Source of the DNA: Himantopus leucocephalus
Lineage: Eukaryota; Chordata; Aves; Charadriiformes; Recurvirostridae
Reading direction: 5' to 3'
Length of the DNA stretch: 64,000 nt
Assembly: GCA_003993805.1 (NCBI GenBank)
Contig: RSEF01000003.1
Location: forward strand, 40,902,485 to 40,966,484
In this document: piece after piece, positions 50,501-60,045 of the stretch
How the letters are laid out: every line of letters begins with the position of its first letter
Position numbering within the stretch: position 1 is the stretch's first letter
The notes under the pieces: model-generated
What the model saw: the letters and a program-made list of their open reading frames with translations, nothing else
Databases searched by the model: none
Told to the model about the DNA's origin: nothing
Position numbers and translations under genes: made by a program

Positions 50501-53500
50501 TAGATGCTGCAGATGATACCTCAGACCTTCATGTAGGAAAAACATTTTTTCTTGAAAACCATTAATCCTAGATGCTGGAGGGGCCTTCTCCTGCTTAGGT
50601 AAAGAGTAAGTAGGCTGCAGGACAGTGGCTGTTGTCACAACTCTGTAGACTTGACCTGGAAAGAGGTCCCTTTACATCTCACATAAAGCTCTAAGGCCCA
50701 TGAAGAGCCCTAGGCATCTGGCTCCGGTACACCTAATGCTGCCAGGTAAGGTAGTAATGGACAGAATGGAACTCATGAACACAGCCAGAGTTAAGCAGGC
50801 AAACAACATTGCACAAAACACCTTAGCCAACCACAGGCACTGAGATTAGAACATTTTCTTTAACAGAAGTGAGGCACGTCACAGAAATTCCAAGCATTTT
50901 TTTTTTTTAAACTCGTCCTCCCCCAAATTTCTTAATCCTCTATGAATTTATAAATAAGAGGGAAGCCATTGACTTTTTGTATTATAAGCTTTTGCACATC
51001 ATGATTAATCTTTTTCCATGGGGATATACTGGGAATGCAGAAGTACAGATTATCATCTACACATGGTGATAGAATATCCAGACGCGTCATCACACTGACT
51101 TCTCATGCAAAGGGGGAAAGAAAAAAAAAATAATCAGAAGTACTCCTTATAGAGCAGAATTCCATCAACTGTTGAATGTAACTGGACAATCCTGAATCCC
51201 CCAAGCACATTCACTCTCCTGACAAGAATTTGCTACAAACTAGCAGAGCAGCCACAACCTCCCGGAGATCAATACCAGGCATAATGCTCACAACAGAGAC
51301 CGAGCAAATTATCAGATGGCTGGTCTGCACTGCATGGAGCTCTGTAATACTGAAACGGCTAAATGAACAACCCCTTGAACTTGCTCGCAGGAAAGTTTTC
51401 CAAATTAAACAGTTAGGGTTTTGTTTACTCCAACTTTAGAATGAAAGCACAGAAAACAGAGGAGGAAGTGTAATGGCACTGACAAGTGACTGCATTTTCG
51501 AATCATACCCAGGAAAACATTTTCCCATCATCTATATGTAGCTTTATTATTAAATATTTCTCTGTAAATTTCTCCATCCATTTACAGAAGTATCAACCTG
51601 CCTCTAGCTCTCATTTCAACAACTGAATATTTATCCCTTGTAATATAAATTACATCTTTTGTTTTTGTTTTTCCAAAAATTTTCCAAGCATAGAAAAGAC
51701 TTCGCCTTCAGTTTGCAAACATTTAATGAAGAAATTCACTTAAGCCTACCTTCCTTTACACTAATTGATGCCTCCACCACGAAACCACATACTTGGATAG
51801 CTGAGAGGGTTAATCTTCCATCCTCTCCTATTTTACACAATTTTCAACAATTTATATTCACAAGAACGGCTTTTCCTTGCCCTCACTGAATCTCCTAGCA
51901 AGACTTGCATGCAGAAGGTTGTGTTCGGATGGCACTCGACCAAGGCACAAGCAGCAGAAAGTGTTGCAGCATGCTCTTACCCTCTCTTAAAACAAAAATA
52001 AGACACAAACAACTCCTGAGCATTGAGTCCCAATCTAAATATGGCACACAGGCTTACACTAAATTCATTTATTCTGTTTTGCACCCCAATAGCATCAGAA
52101 ACATACCCCAGTGTATATTCTACAACTCTCTTTATTGGATGGACTGAGAGGCACAGTTTGTGTGTCTGGAGTTGTAGTTGATATACACACTCCCAGCATC
52201 TCTAACTGACAGAGTTTCACACATTACAGCAGCCGTTCAGTCTAACAGAACTGACGTTCTGCTATTGAAGAAGAAGAGACAGAATGAAGTCATGGAAGAT
52301 GTAGCAACACCACTGAATGAATTTGCAGAACAAGCTAGTTTTGGTGTTACAAGGTTCTTTCTTTTCATTCCAAACTTACAGATCTATTTAAACATCTGCT
52401 ACATATTCACAAACTAAGGTACTTAAATATAGCTGAGGATACCGATAGAGATGGCATTGCATATCCTCCCCCACATATTCTTATTCATACTGCTCCTTAT
52501 TTTAAAGCCTAATTATATGTCTTCATTAAATGAAAAGCTGCCACTGCAGTAAGGGATACTAATAATATTAGTAAACTGTTCTATCATATTATGTACTAAA
52601 CTCAGCAACCATGGATTTACATGCACTGACCAGAGCTTTCATTGCCTTCAAATACCTCACAGGTACTTTGTCTCATCCTCAGAGCACCACATCTGCTCAT
52701 AGTACAACCTCTTCTTAATGGCAAACAAGCCCTAATGGGATAACGGACAAAATTAATTAAGGTCATCCAGATCACTTCAAACTTTCTTCTAGTGTCAAGC
52801 ACCTTTTGCACCCCTTCCTCTTCCTCTTCGAGTCACATAACACTGCGTAAGCACAGTAATTGCCAGCACAAAGTATGCGTTTAGGCTGCCTGCTAAAATC
52901 AAGACTGAAGGAGGAGGGAAGGTATGAATATAAGAACCATAATGCTGCAGTATTTCTGTAGAAGAAATTTCCACCTTAGTCATCACAAGATTTTTCTTTA
53001 GCATTTCAGGATTTGATCCTGAAAACATTCATAGCACCAAGACTAAAATCCAAATACTAATGCAAGAAAGGGAGGTTTAGAGAGTTTTAAAGCAGCAAAT
53101 ACAGCTTTAGAATGAAGAGTGTCATAACTGTGACAATTTTTTAGACCAGCTTACAAATTAACCAAGACATTTTAATCCTTAATATTAATACTTAGAACTG
53201 TAATTTAAGACCCCATTGAGCACTGTGTTTGTGATGTTTCATCAGGTCATGGTTGGTTTTCACCATGAAAACCTACTTCTGAGACTGCTACTCTAAAATA
53301 TATTTACAAGTTTTTGGATGCAGACTACATTACTAAGAGGAAGATGAAATTTAAATTTTGTTCAGTAACAGAAATAAAAATGGATTGCACTTGACAATAT
53401 ACAGGTATATAATGATATGAAGTATGCAATGTGCTCCCTCCAGAAAGTTACTATTCACCTACTTTAAAATGACATGAATTTGCACCTGACAACAGTTTCT

Positions 53501-54629
53501 ATAATAAATTAGGTTCTATTTTTTTGAATGAAACATAAAAGGATACAAAACTGAACTTCTGGGTTTGGTGGCAGAGTGCAGCTGGTATAAGAAAAGAAGA
53601 AAGCTTGCAACCTGTTTGGATATAGCTGGCAGCAAGTCAGATAAATTTCATACTGGATTACCCCTGGAGTATTTCATTGCTTACTACTAAAATCCAGCAA
53701 AACTGCTACATCCAAAATAGTCCAGGAGAATAGATTTCAGTGTTTCAGTTCAAGTCAACTGATTCTTCTTCCCTAAAGCTGAAGCTACACTGTTAACATG
53801 CGCGCGGCACCAAAGTAAAAACACATTACTTTGAATGAGGTTCAGCACTAGAAAATGTAATCCTTGTGTTGTTCTACAGGGCAATAATGTACATGTAAAA
53901 GCTTCCGGTAATAACAGAACTATTAAACAATAAAGGAAAATTAAAAAGAAAAAAAGGCGAGCAAAATGAAAACTTTTTAGGACACACAGCATCAGAAACC
54001 CCTGCAATACTTCTTCCATGCCATGGAAAATTGCTACCATACAAGTGACCAGCTTGCTTCTGTGCTAAAGCACATTTCTGAAAGCCAGCAAACTGGGCTT
54101 CCATTCTGGGAAAAAAAAAAGAAAGCAGTGTTACCTACTGCACTCCTGGTCCAACAGAAGTAAGCAAACCAAACACTGTCAGATTAAATATACAGAACCA
54201 GACGAAATAAAATCAATATATCATTCACTGACTTTGAAGTGTATCAGTATGTAAATAAATGAAAAAAAAAGTAAGAACATTTTGGTCAATGTAGGGTGTA
54301 AACACAGGAAAATACATTGCTTGGACAAAAACACCCTCAATAGATATCCTGGCTTTTGTTTGGTTTTTTTTTTTTTAAAGTTTCTCTATGTGTGTCAGCA
54401 ATATCGAAGTTACAGTTCTTCTGTCTGTGACACTTCTATATATGGTCAGCAAAGGCATTTGCTGGGATCTGCATTTTTCCAAAAGTAACCCCGGACAGTC
54501 AGAAGCCTGTTAATCAGTAAGAAAAACCGACAGCAGAAGATCGACAGCCTTGCACACATGAGCCCGTTTGGGTTTCTCTGCCCTGAGCCACGGCGAAGGG
54601 ATAACGGCTAGCGCTGCTTTCAACTAAAT
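47527..54629. other. AT-rich non-coding stretch flanking the CpG island
   Basis: About 7 kb with no supported gene. Two minus-strand frames with unusually protein-like composition occur at 49802-50053 and 50381-50638, but neither has paired splice signals. T- and A-runs are common (47648-47665, 48717-48735). No repeat family recognised. Confidence 0.5.
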
Positions 54630-55347
54630 ACTCGGACTCTGCTTCAGACGCTCCCGTGGGTGCGCTGGCAGCGCGCACCCTGCCCGCTGGTGCCTTCCCA
54701 AACTCCGGCTGCACGACAGCCTGCACCCGGTACAGCCCCGAGGAACCCCCTTGATCCAGCAAGGAGGAGACGCCGCGCGCGGGGACGCGGCGGGGGCACC
54801 GACCCGCCGGGGCTGGTCCACGCACCGCCCCGGCGGGACGAGCCCGGCGGCACGTCGAGCCGTGCTCCGGGGCTCCCGGTGCGAGCCGCCGCAGGACGGG
54901 ACGGCCGTGCTGTGCCGACCGCGATCCCCGAAGCCACCGGAGGGGCGATCCCACGGGCGTGCGCGGCGGGGCGGGCGGGCGGCCGGCACCTCGCCTCGCT
55001 GTCCAAGGGGCGCAGCAGCCCTCGGGAGCGGCCGCTCCTCCGAGCCCCGCGGGGAGGGGGGCAGCCTCGCCGCCGTCCGCGGAGCCCCCCCGCGGCCACC
55101 GCCGCCCCAAGCGCAGCAGCCCAGCCCGGGCGGACGAGGAGGAGCAGCAGGCGCGGGGTCCCGCGGCTCCGCGAACCGCGCCGCCGCAGGGACCGTTCCC
55201 CGCAACTTTCCCTGCGGGCAGCCCCGCCGCGCTGCCGGCCCGGGCGGCCCCGCACGCCGCTGCCCGCCACCGGCACCCCCGCACGCAAGACGGAAAAACC
55301 AAACAAAAGCCCTTCAGACCCTCCCGGACCGGCGTTTCTCTTCCTAC

Positions 55348-55660
55348 CTGCCCGGCTCCCGGCGACCCCGCGCCGCCCGCTCCGCGCCGGGCGCTCCCCG
55401 CGGCACCCAGGTGGCGTTAGGAGCGCGCTTCCCACGGGCGGCGCGCCCCCGGCGGCCGGCACATCCCCCGCCGGGCGCCGCCGGGAGGAGGGCGCTCCGC
55501 ACCCACCCGCGCCGCCGCCGCCGCCGCCGCCGCCGCACCTGTGCCCGGTCAGCGGCACCGCCTCCTTCAGTCTCGCCCCCTGGGTGGGCGGGGGCGCGCC
55601 GGGACCCCTCGCCCCGCGCCCGCCGCCGCCGGACCGCCCCACGCCGCCGCCGCCGCCGCC
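55348..55660 (-). other. candidate first exon, probably non-coding (minus)
   Basis: On the minus strand a very good donor, CCGGGCAG/GTAGGAAGAG, places an exon end at 55348. A second, weaker donor CGGGCACAG/GTGCGG would end the exon at 55539. The 5' limit is inferred: CCAAT on this strand at 55728-55732 and GC boxes further upstream would put the start roughly 60-100 bases downstream of the CCAAT box. The first ATG on this strand (55672-55674) lies near that start and opens a short frame of about 37 codons with an alanine tract encoded by the GCC repeat, so exon 1 appears to be untranslated or to carry a short upstream frame. The gene is not identified. Confidence 0.35.
55511..55536. repeat. 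(GCC)8 tract
   Basis: Eight perfect GCC units on the plus strand, within the candidate first-exon region. Read on the minus strand it is GGC. Confidence 0.97.
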
Positions 55661-55666
55661 GCCGCC
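55642..55666. repeat. (CGC)8 tract
   Basis: Eight perfect CGC units. On the minus strand the short frame from the ATG at 55672-55674 would translate it as polyalanine. Confidence 0.97.
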
Positions 55667-55703
55667 CTCCCCATGCGGCCGCCGCACGAGGGGCACCCTG
55701 GCT

Positions 55704-55726
55704 CCGCCGCGCCGCGCCGCGCCGCT
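55704..55726. repeat. (GCCGC)n pentamer run
   Basis: About four GCCGC units directly beside the inverted CCAAT box. Confidence 0.85.
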
Positions 55727-55727
55727 C

Positions 55728-55732
55728 ATTGG
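55728..55732 (-). promoter_or_regulatory. CCAAT box on the minus strand
   Basis: ATTGG on the plus strand, in the context GCTCATTGGCCCG, matches the NF-Y CCAAT motif on the minus strand. Position within a CpG island between GC boxes and the proposed minus-strand exon supports function, though direction is not decisive because NF-Y sites work both ways. Confidence 0.5.
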
Positions 55733-55744
55733 CCCGCCCGCCGC

Positions 55745-55752
55745 TGACCTCA
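55745..55752. promoter_or_regulatory. CRE-like / nuclear-receptor half-site
   Basis: TGACCTCA differs from the CREB/ATF palindrome TGACGTCA by one base and also contains the AGGTCA half-site on the minus strand. It lies 13 bases from the CCAAT box. Confidence 0.35.
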
Positions 55753-55762
55753 CGGGGCCCAG

Positions 55763-55776
55763 CCCCGCCCCGCCCC
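55763..55776. promoter_or_regulatory. tandem GC boxes (Sp1/KLF type)
   Basis: CCCCGCCCCGCCCC holds two overlapping GC boxes; CTCCGCCC follows close by. Typical of TATA-less CpG island promoters. Confidence 0.55.
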
Positions 55777-55842
55777 TCCGCCCACCGCCCCGGGCCCGGC
55801 CCGACCCGGGCGGGTGCCCCGGGGCCGCCCCGCGGGGAACCC

Positions 55843-55865
55843 GGCGGCGGCGGCGGCGGCGGCGG
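55843..55865. repeat. (GGC)n tract
   Basis: Seven GGC units plus two bases on the plus strand, on the higher-coordinate side of the promoter core. Confidence 0.97.
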
Positions 55866-55962
55866 CCACCGGGCGGCACCTCCGAGGCGCGATGCCGGGT
55901 GGCCCGGCGGCCCGCAGCCCCCGCCCCGAGCCGGTGGGACGCTGCGGGGGGTGGCGGTGCGC

Positions 55963-55989
55963 GGGCGGGCGGGGATGAGCGGGAGGGGG
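55963..55989 (+). other. G-quadruplex-forming motif in CpG island
   Basis: GGGCGGGCGGGG, a six-base loop, then GGGAGGGGG on the plus strand. It meets the standard four-run definition. Such motifs are common near vertebrate promoters. Confidence 0.6.
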
Positions 55990-56050
55990 TCCGCCCGGGG
56001 CCGCTGCCTCGGGGTGCGGGGAGTTCAAAACGGAGGTTTGCGTGAGCCGT

Positions 56051-56904
56051 GCCCTGCCCGTGCAAACTGCCTGCGAAGTAGAAATGACTCACAGAAAATG
56101 AGATTACGTGGGGAAGCCTTCCATTGCTCTGCGATGGCCTCGTCTCTTTCCTTCCTTTTTTTTTTTCTCTTTTTTTTCGGTATCAATTTTTATTGGTTTT
56201 AATTGAGATGTATGAGCAACTGCTGCTTGAAGATTGTGGTCCTGCTTGTGGAAAGCAAATGATTTTCCACTGCGTATTAAATATGCCTCTTAATGGGGCA
56301 TACAACATCAACAAAGTCACATACCATCATATAGCTCCGCAATATATATTAATATGGTATTGATTCATTTCTAGCAATCTTTCAAAAGACCTGCTTAAAA
56401 TATTCTCCCCTTTCAGCTAATCAGGGCATGCTACCAACCCACAGAAAGCCAAATAATATATTCATGTATGCCTATGCACAATTAAAACATGTTGAACCAA
56501 AAGAACATAGGACATCTTTTGCATTTTAAAAGATCCTGTAAATGTACGTGATAAATTATTGCGGCAAACTGAGGTGTCTCACACTTCTGCGTTTCTTCTG
56601 TCGTAAAAGATTAATAAATCTAACTTAAAATCATTCAACACAAAGAAAGTTCAGAATTTAGCACTTGTTTTTGCAGTCCGCATTGCTTGCCATAAAGTTG
56701 CCATGGCGTAAGGGAGCAGGGTGTGTTCTGTTTGCCTGCTACTGTATTTCTTGGTTACTGGTAAGACAAAAGTTAACAAACTGTGCTCTGGAAAATATAA
56801 ATAAAACAGCAGTATATCCCTTGGAGGCTTCTAATTCTCTATTAATTTTATAAAGAATTAATTCAGAAAGAAATTTTATAAACCTGGGGTCTGACTCGCA
56901 CCTT
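56051..56904. other. non-coding flank of the CpG island
   Basis: Composition falls back to AT-rich. There is a T run near 56157-56178 and an AP-1 type site at 56085-56091. No gene recognised. Confidence 0.55.
56085..56091. promoter_or_regulatory. AP-1 type site
   Basis: TGACTCA, a perfect AP-1 core, just outside the CpG island. A seven-base match is expected now and then by chance. Confidence 0.3.
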
Positions 56905-57085
56905 ACACGTTCAGTGAAGAAGGATCACCCGCCTGTTAGAGGTCCCTTCCTCCGCTACCAAAATGCGGCCAGCCCTGGGTGACGGGTCGTCTTCACCCTT
57001 CGCATCGCTCCGGTGCCAGCCGGGCACCACAGTCACTCCTGCGAGGGCCTGCGTCCGACACCCCGACGCCAGGATTTTCACAGAA
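56905..57085. other. small CpG-rich patch
   Basis: About 170 bases with roughly sixteen CpG dinucleotides, for example in TTCGCATCGCTCCGG and GCGTCCGACACCCCGACGCC, flanked by AT-rich sequence. A minus-strand frame stays open across it (56911-57138), but there are no clear exon borders. It may be a secondary regulatory element of the nearby promoter, or part of an unrecognised exon. Confidence 0.4.
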
Positions 57086-59159
57086 CGTGCCGTAGGATCC
57101 TTAGTGACAAGTAGTTGGGACCAGAGCCTGTGAGACAATATGTAAAATTCTGGGTACTAAACTTTCAACACTTAAAAAAAAAAAAAAAAATCTGCTGTTT
57201 TTCAATGAATTCAATGAGTGATTCATAATGCTCTAAAAAATACCTGTGGGATGAAAAAGAAAAAAAAAATAATTCTTACACACAGAAAATCAAGACTTTT
57301 TGGTGTGCAAAGATTCCTCTGTTCTTGAGCTCTGCATATGTGTGCTTTACTGCCCATCTATGCTTTTCCTTTCACCTTGCATCTAAAAATAGCATCAGAA
57401 ATAAGACTATATGCTGTAACATTAGGCTGGGGTTTCAGAGCAGCTGAGCGCCCCTGTGGCTGAGTCGTCTCCGGTGACCCTTCAGAGCATGGTTGTCCTT
57501 GGAGTTCCCGAGATGCAGTGACGTCACAGGATGCACCTCTGGTTTTTTTGAGATTATATTAGAAACAGTGTATTGCTTTTTATGCCATTGAAGCTTTAGC
57601 TGAAAAAAAAAAATCCTAGATGATTTGATCGTCTTTTCCCTTTTGTCTCTTGTATTAGCTGTCACATTTGTGTAAGGGCTTCCCAGTTGTGAGCACACAA
57701 AATACAGCTAAGGCGATCTCAGGTTGAGGTGGATAATATATTAACACGTGGACCATTCATATTGGGGGGGGAGGGGAAATCCTGAATGGTAAATCACAGT
57801 ATGATTAGACCAGGGTCAAAAAGTACACAGCTTTCTATCTACCATAGCCTCATTAATTCCTGAGGTTGCGGCAAAAATAATCTGTGTATATAATGCAGAA
57901 TGTATTTTAGAAAATATATTTTTTTTAAGCTGAGGTCAGCTTGGCTTTGAATTTGCCTTGCTTTAAGACACCTATCAATACTTTATAAGTCAGGGCCCAG
58001 TTGCCTGGTACAATTGTGTAACATAAATATATTTAACCTTGAGTCATGCAAAATGAGCCTTTAAAGCAAGCGTATACACATTAAAATCAATGATCCTAGA
58101 AAACACGTATTGGATAATGTCCTGTATAAAGAAGTAAGTGTCAAGAAAGTCAAGGAACTGTTTAGGGAAGCCTAAGGTAGGGGAATAAATTTTGCAGTGA
58201 CACTACTAAATAATACCCTTTACGGAAAAAAATCCATTGACTTTAACAAGATCTTTAGCTGAGCAGAGACCAGAGGTTCAAACCTGCATAGTACAGCTCC
58301 TAGGTATAATATGGGTCTTTACAATATATTCTTAAGAAAGGACAGAGGTGAAGATTAATTTGAAGACTGTGTTGCGTAGGGGTTTTTTAACTGGGAAATA
58401 TTATTTGATTATCTTTCGTCATATGTTGATGGGATTTAGAAGCAAATCTGGCATCACAAGTTGCACGTCTCTCAATGTCTTGATTTATTTCTCCTCTCAC
58501 TAAACAACATAGAATTTACCTGCCGTGTGGGACGCCCTGGAGGATCAAGACCAAGTCACCACGGGCATGCTGGCCCCTGCAGAGAACAGGTGGGGTGCAA
58601 GAAAGGTGGGGACGTACAAGTGAGCACCGTGTGGCTGGACAACTGGACAAGCTGCTGCACAACTCACACTTTTTGTTACACATTGAGGACCACTGAATTT
58701 GCAGCCTCGTCTTTGTTGATGCTGATTCTGCATCCTTGGCCTCCTGCACTTTTCTTGCTGGTGCGCATACCACTGCTGTTCCCAGAGTCCGTGCAGTCAT
58801 CCTCTGGATTCTCTGTGGTTGTGTATTTGCAGCTAAGATCCAAACAAGCTCATTAGGAAGTCAACTCAGTTATCTCTGTTGAGCACTCCTTGTAGTTATC
58901 CTTGAAAGTCCTTTTTGGGCAACACCATTTCATCGTCCATGATGTCATTCATCACATGGAGTCAGGAATCATTCAGAAGTTCAGATGATTATCTTTTACT
59001 TTTTGCTCCCTCCCTTTTTACTCCTCTGGAACAGCAGAACCTCATGTCTGTAATAGCTAGGAACTTCTAATTTTAAGCCTCAATTTGTTTCTGCATACTT
59101 TATACCCATTTGTCTTTCCTGACAATACTGGCCCTGACTTGAGCTAGCTCACCATTCTC
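57086..59159. other. mixed non-coding stretch
   Basis: AT-rich with short GC-richer pieces near 57425-57540 and 58515-58660. The frames over the latter piece are open on both strands but without splice pairs. No repeat family recognised. Confidence 0.5.
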
Positions 59160-60045
59160 CTGTGTTTTAAAGATCTTTATAATGCCCCCTCCACAGCCTT
59201 GCTAGGCTAAACCTGTGCTTTCCTAGTCTTGTTTTGTAACATGGGTCCTCCTCTGTTCTGCTTATCCAAGCTGCATTTGTGTATCATCTTTATTTTTGAG
59301 TTGAGTTTTCTTCAATATGGGTGAAATTATATACCAGTTTTAGGTGAGGTACTAAATACGACCAGTTAGAAAGAGCTCATAAGTGGTGATAGTGTCCTGG
59401 ATTGTAAGCTGGTGTCCACTTTGCTGTTTTCACCCCTCCATCACATTGCTGGCTAATAGTTACTTTCTGGCTAATTAGTACCGACAAGTATTGCTTTTGC
59501 TTCTTCTGTTTCTAGGTGATAACCCCAAGGTCATGGCAGACATTCCCGTGTTTAGCTCCTACATGCATTATCCTATTTTGCCTCACTGTATTTCTCACTT
59601 TATGCCCTACTCTGACCTTATGGTCACTCCATTTTTTTTCATCTGATCACCAGGTACTCATCAATCAGCACTGGCAGAGCCTCTGAATATTGTCTCACCA
59701 ACAGCCGCAGCTGGCAGGTCCCTCCCTTTGGCCAAGGCTGAGCAACTGCTGCTCCCAGAGGAATTTCACTAGTAGTATCCATCTAGTCCGATGGTAAGTC
59801 AGCACAACACACCTCATTGTCTCCCCTTTGGCCCATGCCTTACTGTATTGACATTCTTGTACTAATCCTCATCTTCTTCAGCTTAACTAACAATTCCCCA
59901 TGTGTCACTGTGCCAAAAGCTTTACTGAGTTCCAAATAGATCAAGTCTGCAGAATTACCCTTGTCAAGAAAATTATTTATCTTGTCCAAAAAAAAGGGAT
60001 CAAGCTTGTCTGGCACAATCTACTCATGCTGCATTTTATCTCATT
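59160..60045 (-). mobile_element. ancient CR1-clade LINE remnant, minus orientation
   Basis: A degenerate but readable LINE. On the minus strand the reverse-transcriptase motif A region survives at 59900-59971. At lower coordinates other phrases fall in the order expected for the antisense of reptile and bird CR1-type elements: TGATAACCCCAAGGTC near 59516 and the ATATGGGTGAAATTATATACC text near 59317. Limits are approximate. It is much older than the avian CR1 copies elsewhere in the window. Subfamily not determined. Confidence 0.7.
59900..59971 (-). pseudogene. reverse-transcriptase motif A remnant
   Basis: The minus-strand frame reads FLDKGNSADLIYLELSKAF then GTVTH. This corresponds to the palm motif that in active CR1/L2-clade elements reads approximately YLDFSKAFDTVPH. 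The catalytic aspartate position now reads glutamate (YLELSKAF) and the later aspartate is glycine (AFGTV), and the flanking frame has stops, so the copy is inactive. Confidence 0.85.

Larger units (their letters stand above)
54630..56050. promoter_or_regulatory. CpG island promoter
   Basis: Composition switches abruptly from AT-rich to very GC-rich with dense, undepleted CpG for about 1.4 kb, then back. This is the signature of an unmethylated vertebrate promoter island. Inside lie GC boxes, an inverted CCAAT box, a CRE-like site, three GCC/GGC tracts and splice donors. No TATA box was seen, as usual for such promoters. Open frames longer than 450 codons on both strands here are a by-product of the scarcity of stops and are not genes. 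The motif layout favours transcription toward lower coordinates, but divergent transcription is possible. Confidence 0.93.

Noticed and set aside
54514..56202. Open frames of up to 483 codons on both strands across the CpG island
   Set aside because: They overlap each other in several phases, consist of R/P/A/G-rich low-complexity text, and exist because GC-rich DNA has few stop codons. No domain is recognisable.
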